Origin: a virus
Reading direction: 5' to 3' (one strand)
DNA: 21,481 nt
Virus record (IMG/VR): IMGVR_UViG_3300025168_000800
Location: 1 to 21,481 of that record
The notes beneath the pieces were generated by a model. That model had not been told where the DNA came from and ran no database searches. It saw nothing but the letters and a program-made list of their open reading frames with translations. Positions within the stretch are counted from its first letter, which is position 1. Every line of letters begins with the position of its first letter. Of the stretch, positions 1 through 5,590 are shown piece after piece. The position numbers and the translations under genes were made by a program.

Positions 1-66
1 GGGGCGGGCGGGTGGGACCCGCCGAGCAAGCGAAAAGGGGGGGAGGGGGGGTTCAAAAAGGGGATT
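1..66. other. G-rich left edge with G-quadruplex motif and hairpin
   Basis: Positions 1-16 are four G-runs separated by single bases, a textbook short-loop G-quadruplex motif. Positions 7-13 and 17-23 form a perfect 7-bp hairpin with a GGG loop. Positions 37-51 are seven G, one A, seven G. This composition is unlike the rest of the window. It may be a physical genome end, a structured site or a contig-end artefact; the sequence alone does not decide. I see no gene here. Confidence 0.5.
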
Positions 67-106
67 TGGTACAGGGGCGGATAGAGCGAGACGCGAACCG
101 TGGGCG

Positions 107-130
107 AAAAAAAGCCCCGAAGAACGGGGC
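107..130 (-). terminator. Intrinsic terminator after the leftmost gene
   Basis: Read on the minus strand, a 6-bp all-GC stem (GCCCCG / CGGGGC) with a 5-base loop is followed directly by seven T. It lies about 20 bases past the stop of the 150-449 gene, where a terminator is expected. Confidence 0.88.
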
Positions 131-149
131 AAAGGGTGTAGCTAGGGGG

Positions 150-449
150 TTAGCTTACAGTTATAAACCCTTGGTCGATCAGGCGACGCTTGTAGAACGC
201 CCAGATTTTAGCCGGGGTTTGAACCGTGTTCAATCCTACTTCATCCAGCTTACTATCTAGGCCAGCTGCATCGGTGCCTATTAGTTGCTGAACGGTTAGC
301 TGGTGGTCAGGGGCGTTAGTAAGCGCCTCTAATATCTTACCCGCTTGGGCTGGAACTTTGCCTTTGTTGGTAATAAGCGTAACCGTTGCATCGGTGTTAT
401 AGCTGCGTCCAATAGGAGCGGTGTACTTAGTATCTATTAAGTTTGACAT
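150..449 (-). CDS. Small winged-helix-like protein, paralogue of 4363-4731
   Basis: A 99-residue protein of unknown function. After a flexible N-terminus (residues 1-30) it looks helical, ending in an I-W-x-F-Y-x-x-R-L-x-x-x-G-F segment that resembles the last helix and wing of a winged-helix fold. The same C-terminal pattern closes the 122-residue protein at 4363-4731, so the two look paralogous. The start has a variant ribosome-binding site (AGAAAGGTAG). It is alone between its own promoter (523-551) and an intrinsic terminator (107-130), so it appears to be a single-gene transcript. A DNA-binding or regulatory role is an inference; neither protein is recognised by name. Confidence 0.8.
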   Translation of the reverse strand: MSNLIDTKYTAPIGRSYNTDATVTLITNKGKVPAQAGKILEALTNAPDHQLTVQQLIGTDAAGLDSKLDEVGLNTVQTPAKIWAFYKRRLIDQGFITVS

Positions 450-522
450 AATATTTCTACCTTTCTATTAGGGGTTGGAAAGTTTGTGTCGTTGGTAACC
501 CCTTTACCCAAACAACAAATAC

Positions 523-551
523 ATCATATACCTTACCCCTTTACTTGTAAA
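523..551 (-). promoter_or_regulatory. Sigma70-like promoter for the 150-449 gene
   Basis: On the minus strand: TTTACA, 17-base spacer, TATGAT, about 75 bases before the start codon. Unlike several others in the window it lacks the upstream TACTGG block. Confidence 0.5.
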
Positions 552-590
552 GCTTTTATTTAACTTATTTACTATTCTTTTTTATCAACC

Positions 591-655
591 GTTTATCGCT
601 TGCTCGCGGATTTGTTTATCGCTTGCTCGTCTGTTGTTCTCTTCGTCTGTTGTTC
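591..655 (-). repeat. Two pairs of direct repeats beside terminase small subunit
   Basis: A 16-base repeat (minus strand CGAGCAAGCGATAAAC) occurs at 591-606 and was read at 614-629 with 23-base periodicity. Next to it, an 11-base repeat (minus strand GAACAACAGAC) occurs at 629-639 and 645-655 with 16-base periodicity. The core GAGCAAGCGA recurs on the plus strand at 720-729 and 24-33. The cluster lies just downstream of the terminase small subunit gene, so a packaging (pac/cos) or protein-binding site is a reasonable inference. No coding capacity is seen between 450 and 741. Confidence 0.65.
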
Positions 656-688
656 ATGGGTATGGGTAACGCATCGCGGTCGAGGGAT

Positions 689-722
689 AGAGTAGAGTAG
701 AGTAGAGTAGAGTAGAGTAGAG
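689..722. repeat. Pentanucleotide (AGTAG) microsatellite
   Basis: About six uninterrupted AGTAG units occupy 691-720, between the terminase gene and the GAGCAAGCGA repeats. A shorter tract of the same unit lies inside the coding gene at about 2154-2170. A tract like this in non-coding DNA is prone to slippage; its role is unknown. Confidence 0.85.
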
Positions 723-741
723 CAAGCGACGAAGAGACGAG

Positions 742-1266
742 TTAGTCGATGCTAACAAAGTCTCCCTCGATCACATTGGATCGTCTCTTGATCATCTCCT
801 CGAGTCGAGTGAGTATGTCATCCTTGGACATGAGATCGATCTTCGCGGTAAGAATCTCGCGTCTATCTATGTACAATCCCCCAGCCTTGCCTCGATGGAC
901 CTCGGCTGTGATGGCTGCGGAGATCTGACCTTGGTCTTTTGCCTCCTCCCGAAGCTCGTGGAGCGTGGACAAATGATTCTCTAGAGAAATTGCGTCCTTC
1001 TCTGAGGCTGTGATTTCCAAGTCAATGAGGTAGTTTCGAACCATCGGGTTATGATTTAGTAGAACACTGCCTTGTGTCTTAGCACCCTTGCGATCCTTGG
1101 TATACCCTGCTTTAACAGCCGCGTCGGTAGCTGTTTGTCCTTTGATATACTCCTTACAGAACTTCTTTTGCTTTGAGTTGAGCGGTTGCCATGTCTTACC
1201 CTTGTCATCAACAAATGCAGTACCATCTTCTGTGGGTAGTAATGGGGTATAAGTGAGTGTCTTCAT
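742..1266 (-). CDS. terS: Terminase small subunit
   Basis: A 174-residue small terminase, the DNA-recognition subunit of the packaging motor, which binds the packaging site and hands DNA to the large subunit. Residues about 30-85 carry the Terminase_2 family pattern: L-N-x-K-Q-x-x-F-C-x-E-Y, then T-D-A-A-V-K-A-G-Y-T, then a helix ending N-P-M-V-R-N-Y-L. This is the usual N-terminal helix-turn-helix, followed by a charged helical region suited to oligomerisation. I chose the internal ATG at 1266 over an upstream one at 1314 because AGGAG lies 8 bases before it. No large subunit is in the window. A repeat cluster lies directly downstream and a shared module (1324-1384) upstream. Confidence 0.88.
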   Translation of the reverse strand: MKTLTYTPLLPTEDGTAFVDDKGKTWQPLNSKQKKFCKEYIKGQTATDAAVKAGYTKDRKGAKTQGSVLLNHNPMVRNYLIDLEITASEKDAISLENHLSTLHELREEAKDQGQISAAITAEVHRGKAGGLYIDRREILTAKIDLMSKDDILTRLEEMIKRRSNVIEGDFVSID

Positions 1267-1323
1267 CGGATCTCCTGGGTCGCATAATGATATTGATATA
1301 TTAGTGTAAAACAATATAATTAT

Positions 1324-1384
1324 ATACTTTTCTTATGCCCACTAGGTATCTTACTACTCACTTGTAATAACTAATAGAAAATCT
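1324..1384 (-). promoter_or_regulatory. Upstream module shared with the SNF2 gene (left copy)
   Basis: On the minus strand this 61-base stretch upstream of the terminase small subunit matches 19271-19330 on the plus strand. Shared blocks in order are AGATTTT, ATTAC-N3-TGAGT, and a final 21-base block containing GGGCATAAGRAAAGTAT (19 of 21 identical). Block spacing is conserved within two or three bases. It is probably a binding site for a regulator of both genes. A weak promoter may follow (TTGTTT and TATCAT, 16-base gap, ending near 1290). Confidence 0.6.
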
Positions 1385-1523
1385 ATTACTTTTGCTCATC
1401 ACAACAAACCACTGACCGAGAGACACACAGCTCGATTCTATTAGTCTATTAGTGATATTAGCCAATCGACGAATGTTTTTTCATAAAACTTTTTTAATTC
1501 TGAGATAACAATACGATAGGCGG

Positions 1524-1548
1524 AAAAAAGCCCCACGAGTGTGAGGCT
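1524..1548 (-). terminator. Intrinsic terminator after the 1556-1654 peptide
   Basis: On the minus strand an 8-bp stem (AGCCTCAC / GTGGGGCT, one G-U pair) with a 4-base loop runs into six T. It begins eight bases past the stop of the 1556-1654 gene and closes that operon before the terminase transcript begins. Confidence 0.88.
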
Positions 1549-1555
1549 GTGATCT

Positions 1556-1654
1556 TTAGCGGTTTTTCTTTTTTCTTTCTTCTTCGATTATGAACAGCAC
1601 AAAACAGATATGTACTGCTCCTAGTATTAGCAGAGTGAGTGTATCAAAGTTCAT
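1556..1654 (-). CDS. Small single-span membrane peptide (32 aa)
   Basis: A 32-residue open frame with AAAGGAG 6 bases before its ATG. Residues 5-23 are an uninterrupted hydrophobic stretch with one His and one Cys, long enough for one membrane span. The tail is highly charged (EEERKKKNR). Such a peptide would sit in the host inner membrane with its tail probably inside (positive-inside rule). It follows the 1666-1929 gene by 11 bases and is followed by an intrinsic terminator, so it is the last gene of a short operon. The function is unknown; a holin-like or host-takeover peptide is possible but unproven. Confidence 0.65.
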   Translation of the reverse strand: MNFDTLTLLILGAVHICFVLFIIEEERKKKNR

Positions 1655-1665
1655 ATCGTTCTCCT

Positions 1666-1929
1666 TTAGCCCATATCAAAGTGTGGGCAGTCGCGTGGCT
1701 CAATCAGCCTATTATTTATATCAACGAGTCCCGTTAGTTCGTCATAGCTGTAGATAATCCCTGATTTGTCAAACGTTTCAATTAACTCAGCTAGGTTAAT
1801 ATTCCCGTCATAAAACTCGGTTATCGATTCGGACACTGAATACACGTGGCTGGTTGTATTGTCGATGTCGCATGGTCGATCACCCCCAAACTCCCAGGAT
1901 GGGTCAATATATTCTGAAAAATTACTCAT
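1666..1929 (-). CDS. Acidic hypothetical protein
   Basis: An 87-residue, strongly acidic protein rich in Asp, Glu, Tyr and Ser, with no motif I recognise. It leads an operon from the promoter at 1982-2010. Two adjacent ATG codons exist (1932 and 1929); the second sits 7 bases from the GGAG of the AGAAAGGAG site, matching other genes in the window, so it is preferred. Acidity and small size fit phage proteins that bind host factors or mimic DNA, but that is speculation. Confidence 0.72.
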   Translation of the reverse strand: MSNFSEYIDPSWEFGGDRPCDIDNTTSHVYSVSESITEFYDGNINLAELIETFDKSGIIYSYDELTGLVDINNRLIEPRDCPHFDMG

Positions 1930-1981
1930 CATCTTTCTCCTTTCTAGGTTTCGGCTAATTCTTTAACTAGCCACTATATAT

Positions 1982-2016
1982 AGTATAGCTAGGAATATGA
2001 CCGAGAACTACCAGTA
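1982..2016 (-). promoter_or_regulatory. Sigma70-like promoter for 1929-1556
   Basis: On the minus strand TAGTTC, 17-base spacer, TATACT, preceded by the TACTGGT block seen at other promoters here. The -35 box departs from the usual TTTACT. It lies between the stop of the upstream gene (2026) and the ribosome-binding site of the next. Confidence 0.6.
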
Positions 2017-2025
2017 GTACGAGGC

Positions 2026-2319
2026 TTATCTCCCGATATCTTTTATGTTTTCGTTACTGATTACTTGATAAGCTCCTTTGTTGTAGGCAGGAGCTATGGT
2101 GTGTGTTGATGATTCAATTAGTTGTGATCGATCGATAATGTTACAGTTGTCGGTAGAGTAGAGTAGAGTAGCCGACGCATATTCTTTAGTGTCTCTACGG
2201 TAGATTTCTTCTATCGGTGGTTCTTTGAAGACAGGGACATATCTTCCGGTCTTTCGTTGCAGGGGTTTGCGTTTACGCCCTGAGGTAGTGTGTCTCAAAC
2301 TTCCGAAGGTCAGTGTCAT
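2026..2319 (-). CDS. Conserved small phage protein with basic N-terminus
   Basis: A 97-residue protein of unknown function. Residues 10-30 are basic (T-S-G-R-K-R-K-P-L-Q-R-K-T-G-R-Y-V-P), followed by an acidic Y-R-R-x-T-K-E-Y segment and a short C-terminal helix. From memory this arrangement recurs in small hypothetical proteins of marine T7-like phages; this was not checked. It overlaps the upstream gene by ATGA, so translation is coupled. A short AGTAG repeat tract lies inside the gene (2154-2170, in the region encoding A-T-L-L-Y-S), matching the microsatellite at 689-722 and possibly making this part length-variable. Confidence 0.72.
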   Translation of the reverse strand: MTLTFGSLRHTTSGRKRKPLQRKTGRYVPVFKEPPIEEIYRRDTKEYASATLLYSTDNCNIIDRSQLIESSTHTIAPAYNKGAYQVISNENIKDIGR

Positions 2320-2567
2320 GACTGAGCACCTTCTATTCGGGCAGGAATGACAAACGTGTTATTGCAATCACTACAGCATCTACCGTCATTAATAGGTAGA
2401 GCATTGTGGCCACGTTCCCAATAGACAACGCCATCGGCATTGGTTTGCTTGTCGATATTTTTCTCACAGATACTACATTTAGGGTGAGCAGAGTCGCGTT
2501 TAGAGTTCATCACTCGGGCAAATAGTGTATTTTTGCCTGTTCTCAGCTTTTTCTTTGAAGGGCTCAT
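2316..2567 (-). CDS. Zinc-ribbon-like small phage protein
   Basis: An 83-residue basic protein. Residues 31-34 (C-S-I-C) and 64-68 (C-C-S-D-C) form two Cys knuckles that could bind one zinc ion, separated by about 30 residues containing a G-H-N-A-x-P-I-N-D-G-R segment. A C-terminal V-I-P-A-R-I follows. This pattern is common in short phage proteins of unknown role. It resembles an HNH finger only superficially, since the catalytic HNH residues are not evident. It is coupled to both neighbours: its start overlaps the upstream stop as TGATG, and its stop overlaps the next start as ATGA. Confidence 0.78.
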   Translation of the reverse strand: MSPSKKKLRTGKNTLFARVMNSKRDSAHPKCSICEKNIDKQTNADGVVYWERGHNALPINDGRCCSDCNNTFVIPARIEGAQS

Positions 2568-2869
2568 CAGATTAAGTCCTTTAGTCGGGCATCGTTCATG
2601 CCTAATACTTGGAAGATATCTTTAAGTTCTCTTTCAACGGGATCAAGTTTTATATCGGGGCTGTCGAACACTTCATCAAAGACTTCATTAACGCCTCTGA
2701 GTGATGAGGTGGGTAAATTTTCTATATCTGCGCCCCAACTGACGTGAATGTAGTGAGTCATGCTTCTTGCAAGTTTCGCTCGAGCATTCATTGCATCTTG
2801 AAAAGTTTCGTAACGGATATCGCCTTCGGTACACGTTTCGTGAGTCTTGAGGTGTTTTAATACAAACAT
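2567..2869 (-). CDS. Hypothetical protein, first gene of a three-gene operon
   Basis: A 100-residue mildly acidic protein with no recognised domain. The N-terminal half looks like a small alpha/beta unit (strand, then a helix with D-A-M-N-A-R-A-K-L-A-R, then strand). The C-terminal 35 residues look helical and acidic. It starts at an ATG 6 bases from AGAAAGGAG, directly under the promoter at 2903-2937, and is followed by two coupled genes. Function unknown. Confidence 0.72.
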   Translation of the reverse strand: MFVLKHLKTHETCTEGDIRYETFQDAMNARAKLARSMTHYIHVSWGADIENLPTSSLRGVNEVFDEVFDSPDIKLDPVERELKDIFQVLGMNDARLKDLI

Positions 2870-2902
2870 ATCTTTCTCCTTTCTGAGTTAGCTTACTTTA
2901 TT

Positions 2903-2937
2903 AGTATAGTAAAGAATAACCCCATAGTAAACCAGTA
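2903..2937 (-). promoter_or_regulatory. TACTGG-type sigma70-like promoter for 2869-2026
   Basis: On the minus strand TACTGG immediately precedes TTTACT (-35), then a 17-base spacer and TATACT (-10). It lies between the stop at 2942 and the AGAAAGGAG of the next gene. Confidence 0.72.
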
Positions 2938-2941
2938 AGGC

Positions 2942-3196
2942 TTAGCCCCGAGCACCAAAGAAAATGCGGCTTAGTTCGGGGACTGGTTGTCCGTTGGATT
3001 TTTTAAACTTAGACCCTGTCCATTCGTAGATGGTGTAGTCAATGCCTTCTTTGAATAGAGTCAAGGTTTTGTAGACCCTGATTTTATCACCTTCTTTATG
3101 TGAGTGGACTTTTCCGTGTTCTTTAAGACTTTTCACTTGAACCGCTATTCGCATAGGGCTGTGGAAATTCTCTTCAGCAATGATATATAGGCTCAT
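2942..3196 (-). CDS. Hypothetical protein
   Basis: An 84-residue, slightly basic protein predicted to be mostly beta-strand (alternating I-Y-x-W and V-Y-K-T-L patterns) with no motif I recognise. It starts within an ATGA overlap with the 3193-3375 gene and is the last of three coupled genes transcribed from 3627-3660. Function unknown. Confidence 0.68.
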   Translation of the reverse strand: MSLYIIAEENFHSPMRIAVQVKSLKEHGKVHSHKEGDKIRVYKTLTLFKEGIDYTIYEWTGSKFKKSNGQPVPELSRIFFGARG

Positions 3197-3375
3197 GACT
3201 TGATCTCCTCTTCTTCGGATTCATTTACGATTTTACACGCGAGGTTCCACGCCATCCACGCGCACGTTTGAGCGACAACCGCTTCACTTCCATTAAACAA
3301 TGAAAGATAGTCTTGCAGTGCTTTTATATCCTTAGGGGTTGCAAATATTCCGCCAGGAAATGGTTCGATTTTCAT
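3193..3375 (-). CDS. Hypothetical protein (60 aa)
   Basis: A 60-residue protein with a possibly amphipathic C-terminal helix containing three Trp/Cys residues and an acidic E-S-E-E-E-E tail. It overlaps its upstream and downstream neighbours by four bases each (ATGA), the main evidence that it is translated. No family is recognised. Confidence 0.65.
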   Translation of the reverse strand: MKIEPFPGGIFATPKDIKALQDYLSLFNGSEAVVAQTCAWMAWNLACKIVNESEEEEIKS

Positions 3376-3584
3376 GACATCACCTCTGTTTGCGGGAAAA
3401 CACCAGCAACTGCGTTTAGTGCCGTCTTTTCGTTTTCAGCCATTAGAGCTTTCAACTCTAATTCTTTGATTCGCCCTATTAAATTCTCATTAATCCGTCG
3501 TTGCACTGCGAGAGACTCAACCACTCCGTCTAACGTACTGACAACATCCTGAAGACTACTGAGTATTGTTTCTACATTGTTCAT
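3372..3584 (-). CDS. Small coiled-coil protein
   Basis: A 70-residue protein, mostly one long helix. Residues 5-58 show heptad-like spacing of Leu, Val and Ile, so it should form a coiled-coil oligomer. It leads a three-gene operon: AGAAAGGAG lies 6 bases before its ATG and a TACTGG-type promoter lies at 3627-3660. It overlaps the next gene by ATGA. No enzymatic motif is seen and the function is unknown. Confidence 0.72.
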   Translation of the reverse strand: MNNVETILSSLQDVVSTLDGVVESLAVQRRINENLIGRIKELELKALMAENEKTALNAVAGVFPQTEVMS

Positions 3585-3626
3585 ACATTTCTCCTTTCTC
3601 GTTTATGAAATAACCTAACTATTTAA

Positions 3627-3660
3627 AGTATACCAACCAGTACGCGAAAGTAAACCAGTA
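3627..3660 (-). promoter_or_regulatory. TACTGG-type sigma70-like promoter for 3584-2942
   Basis: On the minus strand TACTGGTTTACTTTC contains the -35 TTTACT, with a 16-base spacer to TATACT. A second TACTGG copy lies inside the spacer, which could be an extra operator half-site. Confidence 0.72.
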
Positions 3661-3665
3661 CCACA

Positions 3666-4112
3666 TTAGTAGTACCCTGCTAGTTCCATTCCTGGTTCAT
3701 CGAAAAATGCACTAATATATAAATCAGGGCATTGTTCTCGTAACGCTTCGATAACGCTTGTCGGTGGTCCCCACGCAGTATTGAAAGTATACTCAATACG
3801 TTCTCCGATTTCGTGGTTAACAATTTCTGAATCATAGCTATTCCATTTAGTAGACCAATTCGAAATAGACCAGTCGTACCAGTTATCTGCTCCGTGCTCT
3901 TTACGTAATCGAGCGTTTTTAGTCTCATCAGGAGTACCCGCGTGGCCTTTGGTGGTGTCTTTGAGTTCGGAAGGCATTGGGATTACCGCGTTAAAATCGA
4001 AAACAGTGTTTTGTTTGTCGTCGTCATGAAGAGACTCAACAACTGATTCGAAACTAATCTCATCGGAGTTACCTACGTTGATGTGGATTCTATTAAAACA
4101 ATGGTTTGGCAC
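3666..4112 (-). CDS. Api92/YubB-like (DUF1281) ferredoxin-fold protein
   Basis: A 148-residue protein resembling the Api92/DUF1281 family found on plasmids and phages. Signs are the N-terminal M-P-N-H-C-x-N-R, a central I-P-M-P-S-E-L, then W-Y-D-W-S-I-x-N-W-S-T-K-W (residues 78-90) and a C-terminal strand-helix-strand with W-G-P-P. The family has a ferredoxin-like fold and no established biochemical role. The start is GTG, chosen because AGAAAGGAG lies 7 bases before it. It follows the 59-residue gene at 4132-4311 by 19 bases and probably shares its transcript. Confidence 0.78.
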   Translation of the reverse strand: MPNHCFNRIHINVGNSDEISFESVVESLHDDDKQNTVFDFNAVIPMPSELKDTTKGHAGTPDETKNARLRKEHGADNWYDWSISNWSTKWNSYDSEIVNHEIGERIEYTFNTAWGPPTSVIEALREQCPDLYISAFFDEPGMELAGYY

Positions 4113-4131
4113 AATATTTCTCCTTTCTTGG

Positions 4132-4311
4132 TTATTTTTTCAATCCTACAAGATTTTCGATGGCTTCATATACCGTGTTGGTAACTACAAAGCTATCGGC
4201 GTTTTTATGAAGAAGATGGTTTTCTTTCAAGGCTAAATAAATATCCCTCGAGAAACTACTTAAATTGGTGTTATACGATGTTCCATCTTTTTGCTGTATT
4301 TCTATTTTCAT
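4132..4311 (-). CDS. Small hypothetical protein (59 aa)
   Basis: A 59-residue open frame filling the gap between the 4363 and 4112 genes. It has AGGAA 7 bases before its ATG, and part of that site overlaps the T-tract of the terminator at 4323-4356. The residues are balanced (Lys, Asn and Glu rich) and look helical in the second half. No known motif is seen. Its mRNA must come from read-through of the terminator or a weak promoter, since none is evident between. A real but lightly translated gene is the best reading. Confidence 0.6.
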   Translation of the reverse strand: MKIEIQQKDGTSYNTNLSSFSRDIYLALKENHLLHKNADSFVVTNTVYEAIENLVGLKK

Positions 4312-4322
4312 GAGAGTTTCCT

Positions 4323-4356
4323 AAAAAAGAGGAGGCACAAGTTGCCCTGTGCCTCC
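4323..4356 (-). terminator. Intrinsic terminator after the 4363-4731 gene
   Basis: On the minus strand a perfect 9-bp stem (GGAGGCACA / TGTGCCTCC) with an 8-base loop is followed after CTC by six T. It lies six bases past the 4363 stop codon. Confidence 0.92.
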
Positions 4357-4362
4357 GATTCA

Positions 4363-4731
4363 CTACGCTTTCGCAAAGTAGCCTTCCTCAACAAGTCGTT
4401 TTGCATAGAACCTAAAGATTCTTAGCGGATCCTGGCCTGTTGTTAGTGCGCCTTGCTTTACTGCAAGCGAAACCAGATCCTGTGCTGTAAAGCTAGAGGA
4501 CAATAAATCACTTGCCGCCGCCTCCATCACAGTAATAATCAACGCATTCATCTGCGGTGTTTTACACTCTGGTTTTTTACCTGTGAACTTGTATAAAGTT
4601 CTCGCGGATCCTTTACCTGTTTTCGTAGGTTTAGGAATTGCAGTCACTTTAGCCTTGCTCAACGGTTTTGTTGCCTTAGTCACCATACGTGGTGCTCTTT
4701 TTACAGAGGGTGTAGCTGTTGCTACTTGCAT
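4363..4731 (-). CDS. Basic winged-helix-like protein, paralogue of 150-449
   Basis: A 122-residue protein with a Lys/Thr/Pro-rich basic N-terminus (residues 10-50, likely disordered and nucleic-acid binding) and a helical C-terminal domain. That domain ends in I-F-R-F-Y-A-K-R-L-V-E-E-G-Y-F, which parallels the end of the 150-449 protein. The domain looks like a winged helix. It is a single-gene transcript between the promoter at 4788-4822 and a strong terminator. The basic tail plus DNA-binding-like fold suggests a nucleoid-associated or regulatory protein; this is inference. Confidence 0.8.
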   Translation of the reverse strand: MQVATATPSVKRAPRMVTKATKPLSKAKVTAIPKPTKTGKGSARTLYKFTGKKPECKTPQMNALIITVMEAAASDLLSSSFTAQDLVSLAVKQGALTTGQDPLRIFRFYAKRLVEEGYFAKA

Positions 4732-4787
4732 AACATTTCTCCTTTCTTTTAGTCAAAATAATCCACCTTGCGGCAGAACGAGTTTAT

Positions 4788-4822
4788 AATATACCGCCCA
4801 ATAACTAGAAAGTAAACCAGTA
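4788..4822 (-). promoter_or_regulatory. TACTGG-type sigma70-like promoter for 4731-4363
   Basis: On the minus strand TACTGGTTTACTTTC with -35 TTTACT, 17-base spacer, -10 TATATT. The 15-base block is identical to those at 3646-3660 and 6689-6703. Confidence 0.75.
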
Positions 4823-4834
4823 GTAGGAAGGCTA

Positions 4835-5038
4835 TTAATCTTGATTAACGTAAGCTCGAGTAGGTCCCATAAGCAGTTCATTCGCTTCATCTATTGTTTG
4901 CCATAGATGTTTGGTTCCTTCGGTTCTTAGTATATCCTCCTCGACTTGCTCAACCAGTTCACCTAGCACTTGAGAGTGTTCAGCAAATAGAGCCACTTGC
5001 GCTTCTAACCGTCTTATCCGTATCTCGTCATCGGTCAT
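4835..5038 (-). CDS. Small coiled-coil protein (67 aa)
   Basis: A 67-residue acidic protein, almost entirely helical, with heptad-like Leu/Val spacing from residue 8 to 45. The start at 5038 (M-T-D-D-E) has AAGG 9 bases before it and overlaps the end of the membrane peptide at 5028-5159, indicating coupling. The longer in-frame version from 5134 would read through the coding sequence of that peptide in another frame and has no ribosome-binding site. Function unknown. Confidence 0.68.
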   Translation of the reverse strand: MTDDEIRIRRLEAQVALFAEHSQVLGELVEQVEEDILRTEGTKHLWQTIDEANELLMGPTRAYVNQD

Positions 5039-5159
5039 GATTCTCATCCTTATTTTTCTTTTCCCATTCACGTTGCTTATCGCAAACAACCAACCAAGCC
5101 CCTCGCAAAAGAATGACAAGGGGAATAAAAACAATAAACATTGAAAAGAAAAGGTCCAC
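5028..5159 (-). CDS. Small membrane peptide with GTG start (43 aa)
   Basis: A 43-residue frame. Its GTG overlaps the TAG of the upstream gene (TAGTG), with GGAG 10 bases before. Residues 4-26 are strongly hydrophobic with one Arg, giving one membrane span, and the tail is a charged helix (K-Q-R-E-W-E-K-K-N-K). A Cys ends the span. The arrangement resembles the 32-residue peptide at 1556-1654: hydrophobic span first, Lys/Glu-rich tail after. An internal ATG at 5141 is an alternative start. It ends 11 bases inside the next gene. Function unknown. Confidence 0.6.
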   Translation of the reverse strand: MDLFFSMFIVFIPLVILLRGAWLVVCDKQREWEKKNKDENHDR

Positions 5160-5350
5160 TAGCCAGCCACTCCCATCAACTCCTCCGCGACTTTATCGCA
5201 TATCTTACAGTATCGAAATTCGTTATCTTCCTCATCGTTACCATAGGATAACTCAACGTCATGGCTATCACAGTATTGTGCGTCCTCTTTAGTCCATGGG
5301 CAATCAGGCAGTAATTCATCATGATCCCCCCTATCAAGCATTGTACTCAT
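5159..5350 (-). CDS. Small acidic Cys-containing protein
   Basis: A 63-residue acidic protein. Cysteines at residues 17, 27, 48 and 51, the last pair as C-K-I-C, could form a zinc knuckle with nearby His. Its start is immediately next to the stop of the upstream gene (5351), so it is translated as part of the DUF932 operon. No family is recognised. Confidence 0.68.
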   Translation of the reverse strand: MSTMLDRGDHDELLPDCPWTKEDAQYCDSHDVELSYGNDEEDNEFRYCKICDKVAEELMGVAG

Positions 5351-5590
5351 TTAATGCACCGTGTCATCCTCGGAGAAAATAACAAAATTATTTTCTTCTA
5401 GGTAGTTTTTCCAAAACATCAAGATAAGCTCGGGATCTGTTACCGTGTCTAGTTCTTGACAACCTTGTGTAATCATAGAGTCTGATAATGCACGAGCCAG
5501 ATCTTCCTGACCTGACTCGTGTAAACCAACCCACAGCATCTCTATGACTTCTGCCGCTAAGAAATACGTCTTGGGATTTTCTTTTTTCAT
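5351..5590 (-). CDS. Hypothetical acidic helical protein
   Basis: A 79-residue acidic protein predicted to be helical, with no recognised motif. Its start overlaps the stop of the DUF932 gene as TAATG, so it is translationally coupled to it. A role linked to DUF932 is suggested only by position. Confidence 0.68.
   Translation of the reverse strand: MKKENPKTYFLAAEVIEMLWVGLHESGQEDLARALSDSMITQGCQELDTVTDPELILMFWKNYLEENNFVIFSEDDTVH

Noticed and set aside
12-260. Plus-strand frame of 82 codons at the G-rich edge
   Set aside because: It is a by-product of G-rich composition, has low-complexity Gly/Lys sequence and lies antisense to the well-supported 150-449 gene.
2316-2567. HNH endonuclease
   Set aside because: Two Cys knuckles are present but the catalytic His-Asn-His arrangement is not seen.
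4835-5134. Long 99-residue version of the 4835 gene
   Set aside because: The N-terminal part overlaps a better supported frame for the 43-residue membrane peptide, and the ATG at 5038 has the better ribosome-binding site.
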